Assembly: GCA_003132085.1 (NCBI GenBank)
Contig: PKWO01000190.1
Coordinates: forward strand, 1 to 15,110
Source of the DNA: Oxalobacteraceae bacterium
GTDB lineage: Bacteria > Pseudomonadota > Gammaproteobacteria > Burkholderiales > Burkholderiaceae_D
Direction: 5' to 3'
DNA length: 15,110 nucleotides
The notes under the pieces are model-generated. The model had not been told where the DNA came from, did no database searches, and saw only the letters and a list, made by a program, of their open reading frames with translations. Below, one piece after another: positions 6,266-13,628 of the stretch. The translations under genes were made by a program, and so were the position numbers. Each line of letters starts with the position of its first letter. The first letter of the stretch is position 1.

Positions 6266-7162
6266 TTATGATTTCTTTCGCAATAATTCCAAAAAAGCGC
6301 GTAATACCGGTGACCGATTGTCGCGCCGCCATGCCAACCCGGTTTCTACAACGGGTGCTTTGCCGGCAAGCGACTTGTATTCGACACCGGGCCTTTTGAG
6401 GTTCGACACGGATTGTGGCACAAGTGCGATTCCCATGCCTGCCGAAACGAGTCCAACGATGGTTTGCATCTGGATGGCCTCTTGGGCGATGCGGGGCGTC
6501 AAGCCGGCTTCATGGAAACACGCCAGGATGGCGTCGTGCAGCGCCGGGGCAATCCGCCGCGGGAAAATGATCAGCGGCAGGTCGGCTAAACTGGTCAAGG
6601 GCACCGGATGCCTGCCGCGCAATGCCTTCAATCCCTGCGGGGCGGCCACGATCAACGGTTCCGACAACACGGTTGCATAGTCCAGATCCGCCTTCGCCTT
6701 ATCGGATAAAGGGGGAATCAGCAGGCCGGCGTCGATCGTCCCTTGAATCAGGTCTTCCAGTTGAACGTCGCTGGTTGCTTCGCGCAAATCGATTTGAACA
6801 TGGGGGTACGCTTCACGAAATTCGCGCAGGAAGGCCGGCAGCACGCTATAGTCCGCAGTGGAGACGAACGCTAATGACAGGCGGCCGGTTTCGCCTGCCG
6901 CGGCGCGTTGCACCAGGTCCGGCAATGCCGCAGCCTGCAGCAGTATGCGTCTGGCTTCCGGCAGCAGGGCGGCGCCGGCCGGGGTGAGCGCCACGCTACG
7001 GTTGGTGCGCGCAAACAGCGGCGTCCCCAGCGCGGCTTCCAGCGACTGTATGGTTTGCGACAGCGGCGGTTGGGTCATGTGCAGACGCACCGACGCCCTG
7101 CCAAAATGCAATTCTTCGGCTACCGCCACAAAATAGCGCAATTGCCGTAGTTCAAAATTCAT
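6266..7162 (-). CDS. LysR-family transcriptional regulator
   Basis: This 298-residue LysR protein has an N-terminal winged helix-turn-helix (about 1-60; LRQLRYFVAVAEELHFGRAS, TQPPLSQTIQSLE, LGTPLFAR) and a periplasmic-binding-like effector domain (about 90-295). It is divergent from ilvD across 135 bp holding a perfect palindrome with T-N11-A geometry. It may therefore control itself and ilvD, as LysR proteins often regulate the divergent neighbour. It is also the first gene of a tight run with lgt, the crotonase and matB and could affect these. The effector is unknown. The ATG at 7162 gives the canonical family N-terminus. Confidence 0.92.
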   Translation of the reverse strand: MNFELRQLRYFVAVAEELHFGRASVRLHMTQPPLSQTIQSLEAALGTPLFARTNRSVALTPAGAALLPEARRILLQAAALPDLVQRAAAGETGRLSLAFVSTADYSVLPAFLREFREAYPHVQIDLREATSDVQLEDLIQGTIDAGLLIPPLSDKAKADLDYATVLSEPLIVAAPQGLKALRGRHPVPLTSLADLPLIIFPRRIAPALHDAILACFHEAGLTPRIAQEAIQMQTIVGLVSAGMGIALVPQSVSNLKRPGVEYKSLAGKAPVVETGLAWRRDNRSPVLRAFLELLRKKS

Positions 7163-7173
7163 CGCGTTCTCGA

Positions 7174-7201
7174 ATAGTTTTTCAGATATAGTTTTTTAGA
7201 T
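7174..7201. repeat. 14-bp tandem repeat in the lysR leader
   Basis: ATAGTTTTTCAGAT (7174-7187) is followed directly by ATAGTTTTTTAGAT (7188-7201), one mismatch in 14. It lies between the lysR start codon and the palindrome at 7199-7223, overlapping the latter by three bases. It may be a recent duplication or paired regulator half-sites. Confidence 0.6.
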
Positions 7202-7223
7202 TGATATGAAATACATATCAATC
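7199..7223. promoter_or_regulatory. Perfect palindrome in the lysR-ilvD intergenic region (probable LysR-type operator)
   Basis: GATTGATATG (7199-7208) and CATATCAATC (7214-7223) are perfect 10-bp arms around AAATA. The centre contains TATGAAATACATA, matching the T-N11-A LysR-box pattern. Position, symmetry and the divergent LysR gene make an autoregulatory site the simplest reading. The target regulator is inferred. Confidence 0.6.
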
Positions 7224-7240
7224 AACAATGAATCATATAT

Positions 7241-7246
7241 TTGACA
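7241..7246 (+). promoter_or_regulatory. Candidate -35 box for ilvD
   Basis: A perfect TTGACA lies 51 bp upstream of the ilvD start and 17 bp downstream of the palindrome. At 17-18 bp spacing the -10 is poor (CACTCT or ACTCTT), so an activator may be needed. The exact start is uncertain. Confidence 0.35.
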
Positions 7247-7297
7247 GGCGGCTTTGCGCAAGGCACTCTTACGCATAAATTCAATTCTGGAGGCAAC

Positions 7298-8980
7298 ATG
7301 GCATTCAACCGTCGCTCGAAAAACATTACCCAAGGCGTGGCGCGCAGCCCGAATCGTTCAATGTATTACGCGATGGGCTACGAAAAGGAAGATTTCGACA
7401 AACCGATGGTCGGCGTCGCCAACGGCCATTCGACCATTACGCCCTGTAATTCCGGGCTGCAAAAGCTGGCCGACATCGCGATCTCGACCATCAAGGCGGC
7501 GGGCGCCAATCCGCAGGTGTTCGGCACGCCGACGATCTCGGACGGCATGTCGATGGGTACCGAGGGCATGAAGTACTCGTTGATTTCCCGCGAAGTGATC
7601 GCCGATTGCATCGAAACGGCGGTCAACGGTCAATGGATGGACGGTTGCGTGGTGATCGGCGGCTGCGACAAAAACATGCCCGGAGGCATGATTGGGCTGC
7701 TGCGGACCAACGTACCGGGCATCTATGTGTATGGCGGCACGATCAAACCGGGTAACTGGAAAGGCAAGGATCTGACGATCGTTTCGGCGTTTGAAGCGGT
7801 CGGCGAATTTACCGCAGGGCGTATGTCGCAAGAGGATTTTGACGGGATTGAGCGGAATGCCTGTCCGTCGTCGGGGTCGTGCGGCGGCATGTATACCGCC
7901 AACACGATGTCCTCGTCATTCGAGGCGCTCGGCATGTCGCTGCTGTATTCGTCCACCATGGCAAACCCGGACGACGAAAAGACCGGCTCGGCCGCGGAGT
8001 CGGCACGGGTGCTGGTGGAGGCGATCAAGGCCGACCTGAAGCCGCGCGACATCGTCACGCGCAACGCGATCGAGAACGCGGTAGCCGTCATCATGGCAAC
8101 CGGCGGTTCGACCAACGCGGTGTTGCACTACCTGGCGATTGCGCATGCTGCCGAGGTAGAGTGGACTATCGACGATTTTGAACGCGTGCGTTTGCAAGTT
8201 CCGGTTCTATGCAACCTGAAGCCGTCCGGTCAGTACGTTGCGACCGATTTGCATAAAGCAGGCGGTATCCCGCAAGTGATGAAATTGTTGCTGAACGCCG
8301 GTTTGCTGCATGGCGATTGCATAACGATCACCGGACGCACGTTGGCCGAAGAGTTGGCGAATATCCCAGACGCGCCGCCTGCCGGCCAAAACGTGATCAT
8401 GCCGATTGAGAAGGCCTTATATAAACAAGGGCATTTGGCAATTCTGAAGGGGAATTTATCGACTGAGGGATGCGTGGCCAAGATTACCGGCTTGAAGAAT
8501 CCGGCCATTACCGGCCCGGCGCGCGTGTTTGAAGACGAATATTCTGCGATGGATGCGATTTTGGCCGATCAAATCAAGCCCGGCGACGTTCTGGTGCTAC
8601 GCTATCTCGGGCCGAAAGGCGCACCCGGCATGCCGGAGATGTTGGCGCCCACTTCGGCGCTTATCGGCAAAGGTCTGGGCGAATCGGTCGGTTTGGTGAC
8701 GGATGGACGTTTTTCCGGCGGGACCTGGGGGATGGTGGTCGGGCATATTTCACCGGAAGCCTATGTTGGCGGCACAATCGCGCTGGTACATGAAGGTGAT
8801 TCGGTTACCATTGATGCTCGTCAGCAACTGATTCAGTTGAACGTGGCGGATGATGAAATTGCCCGTCGCCGTGCTGAATGGCGCGCACCTGCACCGCGTT
8901 ACACGCGTGGCGTACTGGCAAAATTCGCGGCGCTGACGTCGTCTGCGAGTAAAGGAGCGGTAACCGACGGGGGATTCTGA
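7298..8980 (+). CDS. ilvD: Dihydroxy-acid dehydratase
   Basis: This 560-residue IlvD/Edd-family Fe-S dehydratase converts 2,3-dihydroxy-3-methylbutanoate (or -valerate) to the 2-oxo acid in the valine/isoleucine pathway. Cluster-ligand cysteines are visible as Cys50 in TITPCNSG, Cys123 in GGCDKNMPGG and Cys195 in SSGSCGGMYTANTM. DGMSMGTEGM (82-91) and the C-terminal GRFSGGTWG region, with the catalytic-base serine, are present. The start was set at ATG 7298, preceded by a strong GGAGG six bases upstream. The frame extends to 7241 but only over the -35 box. The length is standard and the gene looks intact. It is divergent from a LysR gene that may regulate it. Confidence 0.97.
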   Translation: MAFNRRSKNITQGVARSPNRSMYYAMGYEKEDFDKPMVGVANGHSTITPCNSGLQKLADIAISTIKAAGANPQVFGTPTISDGMSMGTEGMKYSLISREVIADCIETAVNGQWMDGCVVIGGCDKNMPGGMIGLLRTNVPGIYVYGGTIKPGNWKGKDLTIVSAFEAVGEFTAGRMSQEDFDGIERNACPSSGSCGGMYTANTMSSSFEALGMSLLYSSTMANPDDEKTGSAAESARVLVEAIKADLKPRDIVTRNAIENAVAVIMATGGSTNAVLHYLAIAHAAEVEWTIDDFERVRLQVPVLCNLKPSGQYVATDLHKAGGIPQVMKLLLNAGLLHGDCITITGRTLAEELANIPDAPPAGQNVIMPIEKALYKQGHLAILKGNLSTEGCVAKITGLKNPAITGPARVFEDEYSAMDAILADQIKPGDVLVLRYLGPKGAPGMPEMLAPTSALIGKGLGESVGLVTDGRFSGGTWGMVVGHISPEAYVGGTIALVHEGDSVTIDARQQLIQLNVADDEIARRRAEWRAPAPRYTRGVLAKFAALTSSASKGAVTDGGF

Positions 8981-8988
8981 CGGTTGCG

Positions 8989-9022
8989 ACAATGCCGCAT
9001 TTTGCAGATGCGGCATTGTTTT
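8989..9022 (+). terminator. Rho-independent terminator after ilvD
   Basis: Arms ACAATGCCGCAT (8989-9000) and ATGCGGCATTGT (9008-9019) form a perfect 12-bp stem with a 7-nt loop. It is followed only by a short T run (TTT to 9022), so it is a moderate terminator 8 bp after the ilvD stop. It may also block the convergent transcript. Confidence 0.75.
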
Positions 9023-9095
9023 GATGGCTTCATTGACCCGGCTGCCATGACGTCAAGCGACCTTTTTGAGGATCGCACAGCCGGCATGAACCGCC

Positions 9096-9311
9096 CTACT
9101 TGAACGTTTTTTTTACGCGATCTGTGCGCGCCTTGTCCAGTTTGTCATGCGCTTTGCGTTTGTCTAAACCCAGCATTCGCTCGATGAATTCAAACCAGAT
9201 GAACGCTACCACCATCAGTCCGACAATCCACCACCATGACAGGTTGGCAATAGGTCCCACTTCAAAGTACCTTAGCGCTGTTAGCAGAACAATAATGATG
9301 ATGAGTGGCAT
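9096..9311 (-). CDS. Small Trp-rich membrane protein (TIGR04438-type)
   Basis: This 71-residue protein has two hydrophobic segments (about residues 2-13 and 24-44) around a SWWW motif, then a charged lysine/arginine-rich tail (LDKRKAHDKLDKARTDRVKK). It matches the short tryptophan-rich betaproteobacterial family annotated TIGR04438, whose function is unknown. The frame continues upstream to 9374, but the ATG at 9311 has a good ribosome binding site (AAAGGAG, five bases ahead) and gives the family N-terminus. Topology suggests an inner-membrane protein with a cytoplasmic basic tail. It is convergent with ilvD and divergent from the cytochrome c gene. Confidence 0.8.
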   Translation of the reverse strand: MPLIIIIVLLTALRYFEVGPIANLSWWWIVGLMVVAFIWFEFIERMLGLDKRKAHDKLDKARTDRVKKTFK

Positions 9312-9455
9312 CGTGACTCCTTTGCGAGACAGCATAGGGTGAAAGAGTTCAATGGTCAACCGCAAGTGTGCCATACGCGCACCGCGTTATATCGTAATAT
9401 CTGGGCTGGGCAAAATTTCGACATATAAACCGCAATACTATTTTTGGAGAAATGA

Positions 9456-9773
9456 ATGAAACGTGCATTGTTAATTTGTTTGGCTGCCAGTGCGATGGCT
9501 TCTCAGGTCGCGATGAGCGCTGATGCGCCTGCCGACTTGGCAAAATCGAAGAATTGCCTGGCCTGCCACTCGGTTGCAGCCAAGATTGTCGGCCCAGCCT
9601 ACAAGGATGTGGCGGCAAAATATGCGGGTCAGAAGGATGCGGAAGACAAGCTGGTGCAGAAGGTATTGAAGGGCGGCAGCGGCGTATGGGGACCGGTGCC
9701 TATGCCAGCCAATGCACAAGTGACGGAAGCGGAAGCGCGCGTTCTGGTTAAGTGGGTGCTTTCCCAAAAATAA
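9456..9773 (+). CDS. Periplasmic class I cytochrome c (c551/c552 type)
   Basis: This 105-residue precursor starts with a signal peptide (MKRALLICLAASAMASQVAMSA, probable cleavage after residue 22). The mature domain of about 83 residues contains the haem motif CLACH (Cys34, Cys37, His38) and the distal ligand Met83 in GPVPMPAN, with a C-terminal helix (EAEARVLVKWVLSQK). This is the small monohaem c551/c552 layout, an electron carrier to terminal oxidases or denitrification enzymes. The start at 9456 follows GGAGA with a 5-nt spacer. An overlapping ATG at 9452 is in another frame. No partner oxidase gene is in the window. Confidence 0.93.
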   Translation: MKRALLICLAASAMASQVAMSADAPADLAKSKNCLACHSVAAKIVGPAYKDVAAKYAGQKDAEDKLVQKVLKGGSGVWGPVPMPANAQVTEAEARVLVKWVLSQK

Positions 9774-9784
9774 GTGTTTGTCCG

Positions 9785-9820
9785 AAAAAAAAGCGCCTGG
9801 TCCGTAGACCAAGGCGCTTT
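9785..9820 (-). terminator. Terminator of the amino-acid binding-protein gene
   Basis: Arms AAAGCGCC (9790-9797) and GGCGCTTT (9813-9820) pair, with an inner GGTC/GACC helix and a CGTA loop. On the minus strand the stem is followed by eight Ts (A run at 9785-9792), an ideal intrinsic terminator 18 bp after the gene's stop. It may also stop plus-strand transcription from cytochrome c, with a weaker TTT tail. Confidence 0.85.
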
Positions 9821-9838
9821 CCTGCTACCGGTCGAAGC

Positions 9839-10993
9839 TTAGTGCGTAACCATGATCAGTTCGCGCTTGCCGCCCTTGTACGTATATAGCGTCATCGTGC
9901 CGTCTTTCATGTCGCCATTTTTGTCAAACTCGATATTGCCGGTGATGCCTTTGTATTTGACCTTGGCCAGGAACGGCAAATATTTTGCAGGTTCTGCGGA
10001 ACCGGCTTTTTTCATCGCTTCAACCATGGTCATGACTGCATCATAGACATACGGTGCGTAGATCTGCACGTCAATGCCGAATTTCTTTTTGTAAGCTGCT
10101 TTCCAGTCTTCCATGGCTTTTTTGCCGGACTCTTCAACGCCGCCCGCTTCGGCGCAAACCACTTGGCCGTCGGCCATTGCGTCGCCTGCCAGGGTTGCCA
10201 GCGCTTCAGTACAGATACCGTCGCCACCCATGAATTTGGCCTTGATGCCCAGGGCCTTCATTTGACGCAACATCGGGCCGGCTACCGCATCCATGCCGCC
10301 GAAGAAGATAACGTCAGGGTTGGTGCCCTTGATCTTGGTCAAAATTGCATTGAAGTCTGTCGCTTTGTCGGTAGTATGTTCGGTCGCAACGATATTTACG
10401 CTGGCCAATTTGCTTTTTGCGCCTTTGGTAAACTCGGTGGCAACACCTTGGCCGTATGCAGTGGCGTCGTCAATCACTGCAACTTTCGTGGCTTTGCTCA
10501 CTTGAACCGCGTAGCGGCCCAGCGTGCCGCCCAATTGACCGTCGTTCGCGCAAACGCGGAAGGCTGTATTAAAGCCTTGCAGCGTGTACTTGGGATTGGT
10601 AGCCGATGGGGAGATTTGCGGAATGCCTGCGTCGTAGTATATCTTCGACGCCGGGATCGTGGTGCCGGAGTTCAAGTGACCGATCACACCGTTGACCTTG
10701 GCATCGACCAGTTTTTGTGCAGCAGCGGTACCTTGTTTCGGATCGGCAGCGTCGTCTTCCGCGAGGAGTTCGAACTTGACTTTTTTGCCGCCGATCATGA
10801 CGCCCTTGGCGTTCAAGTCGTCGATCGCCATTTTTGCGCCGTTCTCATTGTCTTTTCCAAGGTGGGCAATTGCGCCGGAGATTGGCCCGACGTGGCCGAT
10901 TTTGACGATTTGTTCCTGAGCGGAAACTGTTCCTGCAAAGGCAAATGCGATTGCGCCAGCCAGCGGAATCATTTTTATGGTCTTAAACTGCAT
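9839..10993 (-). CDS. Branched-chain amino-acid ABC transporter, periplasmic binding protein (LivK/LivJ-like)
   Basis: This 384-residue type I periplasmic binding protein has a signal peptide (cleavage near SA-QEQ, residue 25), then IVKIGHVGPISGAIAHLGKDNENGAKMAIDDLN, typical of Leu/Ile/Val-binding proteins. Further family landmarks are GVIGHLNSGTTIPAS, ISPSATNP, VAVIDDATAYGQGVA and the C-terminal region with TGNIEFDKNGD. It delivers branched-chain or related amino acids to a Liv-type permease, but no permease or ATPase gene is adjacent. The frame is open to 11038, but ATG 10993 is preceded by a very strong AGGAGG six bases upstream. It is divergent from an Lrp-type regulator, a likely controller. 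Confidence 0.93.
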   Translation of the reverse strand: MQFKTIKMIPLAGAIAFAFAGTVSAQEQIVKIGHVGPISGAIAHLGKDNENGAKMAIDDLNAKGVMIGGKKVKFELLAEDDAADPKQGTAAAQKLVDAKVNGVIGHLNSGTTIPASKIYYDAGIPQISPSATNPKYTLQGFNTAFRVCANDGQLGGTLGRYAVQVSKATKVAVIDDATAYGQGVATEFTKGAKSKLASVNIVATEHTTDKATDFNAILTKIKGTNPDVIFFGGMDAVAGPMLRQMKALGIKAKFMGGDGICTEALATLAGDAMADGQVVCAEAGGVEESGKKAMEDWKAAYKKKFGIDVQIYAPYVYDAVMTMVEAMKKAGSAEPAKYLPFLAKVKYKGITGNIEFDKNGDMKDGTMTLYTYKGGKRELIMVTH

Positions 10994-11043
10994 GAATATC
11001 CTCCTAATGATTGAAAAGAAACAAGGTAACTGCAACACTCACC

Positions 11044-11061
11044 TATTCAGATTCCTGAATA
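11044..11061. promoter_or_regulatory. Palindrome between livK-like and lrp-like genes
   Basis: TATTCAG-ATTC-CTGAATA has perfect 7-bp arms with a 4-bp centre, 51 bp from the binding-protein start and 76 bp from the regulator start. Lrp/AsnC proteins bind short imperfect palindromes in divergent promoters like this, so an operator for the neighbouring regulator is plausible. A TATAAA at 11078-11083 with CTGAAT 17 bp upstream could be the lrp promoter, in which case the palindrome covers its -35. Confidence 0.45.
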
Positions 11062-11080
11062 AGAAGACGGTACAACATAT

Positions 11081-11116
11081 AAAACCGTTCGCAAAGAGTT
11101 TTTGTGCGGTTTTTTT
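11081..11116 (+). terminator. Terminator-like hairpin in the leader of the lrp-like gene
   Basis: AAAACCG (11081-11087) pairs with CGGTTTT (11107-11113), and CGCAAA (11090-11095) pairs with TTTGTG (11101-11106) around a 5-nt loop. A run of seven Ts ends at 11116. On the plus strand it has the form of an intrinsic terminator, yet it ends 20 bp before the regulator's start codon with no gene upstream in that direction. It could be an attenuator, the end of a short RNA, or simply an insulating hairpin. Confidence 0.5.
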
Positions 11117-11136
11117 GAGTTTTCCACAACTTTTAT

Positions 11137-11646
11137 ATGCCAAAATTTCACACTCTCGACAAAGTAGATCGCAAGCTTTTGAATCTCTTGCAGAAGGACA
11201 ACCAGATACCTACGCGGACATTGGCCGACAAGGTTCACATCTCGCAGCCGACTTGTTTGCGCCGCGTGCGCGACCTGCGCCAAGCGGGCATCATTAATGC
11301 CGATGTCGCGATGGTGGATCCTTTCGCGCTGGGCTATGGCATGCTTGCGTTTCTCGAAGTGTCGCTGACCAATCAATCGGACGAACACATGCAGGCGTTC
11401 GAGGCGCGCATGGGCAAGGAAACGGAGGTCATGCAGTGCTATTTCGTGTCCGGCGACTACGATTATTTCTTGGTCGTGCATGTGATTGATATGGAGGCGT
11501 ATTACCAGTTTGTGCGACGCGTCATTTCCGGGTCCGGGAATGTCCGGCATTTTCAGTCGCGATTTCCAATGAAGCGCGCAAAATTCGCGACACGCATCGC
11601 TTTTGATGAAAAAGCCGCTGAACTGCAGGTGCGCGTATCGAAATAA
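11137..11646 (+). CDS. Lrp/AsnC-family transcriptional regulator
   Basis: This 169-residue protein opens with LDKVDRKLLNLLQKDNQIPTRTLADKVHISQPTCLRRVRDLRQAGII, the classic Lrp/AsnC winged HTH, followed by a RAM ligand-binding domain (about residues 65-145; VMQCYFVSGDYDYFLVVHVIDMEAYYQFV). Such feast/famine regulators respond to amino acids. The neighbours are a divergent amino-acid binding-protein gene and a convergent D-amino-acid dehydrogenase gene, so it may regulate one or both. No Shine-Dalgarno is visible before ATG 11137, which is unusual beside the strong site of livK. A terminator-like hairpin lies just upstream. Confidence 0.93.
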   Translation: MPKFHTLDKVDRKLLNLLQKDNQIPTRTLADKVHISQPTCLRRVRDLRQAGIINADVAMVDPFALGYGMLAFLEVSLTNQSDEHMQAFEARMGKETEVMQCYFVSGDYDYFLVVHVIDMEAYYQFVRRVISGSGNVRHFQSRFPMKRAKFATRIAFDEKAAELQVRVSK

Positions 11647-11791
11647 TTTGTCTCTTTTTTGCAACACATTCTCATCGGGAGCGTCGGGTGCCAAAAAAGA
11701 ATTTATGGGTGTCAGAGGCGTAACGGCACAGAAGAAGGGCGGGATATAGGCGTTAGAAGCCGCGGGACACATGCTCCGCGGGATCAAGAGG

Positions 11792-13102
11792 CTAGACCGG
11801 TTGCGCTTTCACTGAGCCGATATGCGAGCGTTCCGGCATTCCGGTGAACGCGAAATCAACCTCCGGCCGGCGTCCGGAGACGAGGTCGGCCACTGCGCGG
11901 CCTGAACCGCAACCCATGGTCCAGCCCAGCGTTCCGTGTCCGGTATTCAAGAACAGGTTGTTGTATTTCGTTTTGCCAATGTAAGGCACGTTGGAGGGGG
12001 TCAGCGGACGCAATCCGGTCCAATAGGCCGGATTGTCGTAGTCGCAGGCATCGGGAAACAATTCTTGGGTGCGACGCGTAATGGCGTCGCAACGGGCCGA
12101 ATTGAGGTCGCGCGTATAGCCGTTCAACTCGCAAGTGCCGGCTACCCGCAGGCGGTCGCCGAGGCGGGTCACCACCAGTTTGTAACCGTCATCGGTTAGC
12201 GACACCGAGGGCGCTGCGCCTGAATTGATGATCGGGTAAGTCGCCGAATAACCTTTGCCCGGATAAATCGTCAAGTCGATGCCGATCGGTGTCAGAAGAG
12301 GCACCGAAAAGCTTCCCATCGCCATGACGAAGGCATCGGCGCGCAGAACCTGATGGCGGCCTTCAGCGTCAATCACTTCGACGCCGGTGATCTTGGCGTC
12401 CGCCCCTGTGCCCTCAATCAATAGTCGCGTCACCGTCGTGTTGAAGCGAAAATCGACACCGGCCTGGGTCGCCTTTGCGGCCAAGCCGGTCGTGAACTTA
12501 TAAATATCGCCGGATTCATCTGTGGCCGTAAAGTCGCCGCCGACGATCTTGTCCCGTATTCTTGCTAACGCCGGTTCAATGTTGACTACCTCTTCGGCGC
12601 TGATGGAGTTCCGCGGGCAACCGAGCTCGCGCATCAGTTTGGCCGCCGGCAGCGAGTCGTCAAAATCTTTCTGGTCGGTGTAGAAATGCAGGATGCCTCG
12701 CGTCAGGCAATCGTAGTCGATCCCGGTTTCGGCGCGTACCGCTTGCAGCGTTTGACGGCTATATTCGGAAATCGCAACGATTTGGCGAATGTTGTAAGCG
12801 GTGCGGGCGGGCGTGCACTCGCGCAGGAAATGCATACCCCATTTCCATTGCAGCCATTCGGGACGGAAACGATAGAGCAGCGGCGCGTCTTCCCGACCCA
12901 GCCACTTCAATACTTTCATGGGTGCAGCCGGATTGGCCCACGGTTCGGCATGTGAAACCGAGATTTGGCAGCCGTTGGCAAAGCTGGTTTCCAGTGCCGC
13001 TCCGGGTTGGCGTTCGACCACCGTGACATCGTGTCCGGCCTTATTTAAAAACCAGGCGGACGCCGTGCCGATGATGCCAGAACCCAAAACGATAACTTTC
13101 AT
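11792..13102 (-). CDS. dadA: D-amino-acid dehydrogenase small subunit
   Basis: This 436-residue FAD-dependent oxidoreductase of the DadA family deaminates D-alanine and other D-amino acids and passes electrons to the respiratory chain at the membrane. The N-terminus MKVIVLGSGIIGTASAWFLN carries the dinucleotide-binding GxGxxG (residues 7-12) with Glu30 ending the second strand. NGCQISVSHAEPWANP is typical of DadA. The C-terminal FAD motif NTGHGTLGWTMGCGSGRAVADL lies at about 386-407. The frame is open to 13150, but ATG 13102 gives the canonical start, after a modest AGGGAC. No alanine racemase (dadX) gene adjoins it. The convergent Lrp-type gene is a candidate regulator. Confidence 0.95.
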   Translation of the reverse strand: MKVIVLGSGIIGTASAWFLNKAGHDVTVVERQPGAALETSFANGCQISVSHAEPWANPAAPMKVLKWLGREDAPLLYRFRPEWLQWKWGMHFLRECTPARTAYNIRQIVAISEYSRQTLQAVRAETGIDYDCLTRGILHFYTDQKDFDDSLPAAKLMRELGCPRNSISAEEVVNIEPALARIRDKIVGGDFTATDESGDIYKFTTGLAAKATQAGVDFRFNTTVTRLLIEGTGADAKITGVEVIDAEGRHQVLRADAFVMAMGSFSVPLLTPIGIDLTIYPGKGYSATYPIINSGAAPSVSLTDDGYKLVVTRLGDRLRVAGTCELNGYTRDLNSARCDAITRRTQELFPDACDYDNPAYWTGLRPLTPSNVPYIGKTKYNNLFLNTGHGTLGWTMGCGSGRAVADLVSGRRPEVDFAFTGMPERSHIGSVKAQPV

Positions 13103-13128
13103 GATAGTCCCTGTGATTCGATACCGGA

Positions 13129-13171
13129 ATTGTAGAAAGTTCCGGATCATTTAGGTGGGCAATTGCCCACC
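13129..13171 (-). promoter_or_regulatory. dadA promoter region with perfect 18-bp palindrome
   Basis: GGTGGGCAATTGCCCACC (13154-13171) is a perfect 18-bp palindrome 51 bp upstream of dadA. On the minus strand TACAAT (13129-13134) is a good -10 box. At 17-bp spacing the -35 (CACCTA) is poor and falls inside the palindrome, which could thus be an operator. The palindrome could instead be the terminator stem of the upstream DUF2486 gene, though it lacks a T tract in that direction. Confidence 0.45.
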
Positions 13172-13195
13172 ATAAATTTTTATTTATAAACAGTT

Positions 13196-13217
13196 TTTTG
13201 AACTCTGCTGTTCAAAA
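13196..13217. repeat. Inverted repeat TTTTGAAC-N6-GTTCAAAA
   Basis: Perfect 8-bp arms (13196-13203 and 13210-13217) surround TCTGCT, between the DUF2486 stop and the dadA promoter. No T tract follows on either strand, so a terminator is unlikely. It could be an operator or an RNA stem. Confidence 0.45.
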
Positions 13218-13238
13218 GTAAAAATCTTCCTCAAATAT

Positions 13239-13628
13239 TTATTTTTTTGCTGTTTGCATTCTGAATACCTCATCCCTGACTGCCTGAGAGATCACCTCCT
13301 GTAACGAGTGCTGCAAATTTTGCTTGATATCGGCGGCGAGGTTTTCAACTGCCGCCTGCAAGACGTCTGCCAACGCGTCCCTGACGCGATCTTCGATGCC
13401 GGACTCAAGGCGTGCCATCACTTGATCCAGTATGCGTCCGCCGATTTTGCGTTCCAGTCGGTTCCACTCTTCGGTGAGCCAGCCGTCGATGGCCGGCACG
13501 TCAACGACTTTGGGAGGCTCTTGCGTTTCGGCTTCATCAGGGGGCGGTTTGTCCGCGGCATCAACCGGTGCTTGAATGATCTCGGTCAGCACGGGGATTC
13601 CGGCATCGAACAACGTTGAATTACTCAT
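13239..13628 (-). CDS. DUF2486-like hypothetical protein
   Basis: This is a 129-residue acidic protein. It starts MSNSTLFDAGIPVLTEII, a pattern (short Ser/Asp stretch then IPVLTEI) recalled from the Burkholderiales DUF2486 family, which lies after holC. A Pro/Glu-rich linker (about 24-44) follows, then amphipathic helices (WLTEEWNRLERKIGGRILDQVMARLESGIEDRVRDALADVLQ...) probably forming a coiled coil to the end. Function is unknown. The start codon overlaps the holC stop by 8 nt (ATGAGTAA), so the two are translationally coupled. I see no transmembrane segment or signal peptide. Confidence 0.75.
   Translation of the reverse strand: MSNSTLFDAGIPVLTEIIQAPVDAADKPPPDEAETQEPPKVVDVPAIDGWLTEEWNRLERKIGGRILDQVMARLESGIEDRVRDALADVLQAAVENLAADIKQNLQHSLQEVISQAVRDEVFRMQTAKK

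Noticed and set aside
9038..9084. CCGGCTG...CAGCCGG inverted repeat
   Set aside because: The arms are only seven bases with a 33-base gap and no T tract. This is likely chance.
10163..11014. 283-codon plus-strand frame opposite the binding-protein gene
   Set aside because: It is antisense to a gene with a signal peptide, family motifs and a strong ribosome binding site. It is a shadow frame.
11760..11781. Two CCGCGG hexamers forming a possible hairpin between lrp and dadA stops
   Set aside because: The stem is only six bases with a ten-base loop and no T tract follows, so a terminator is not supported.
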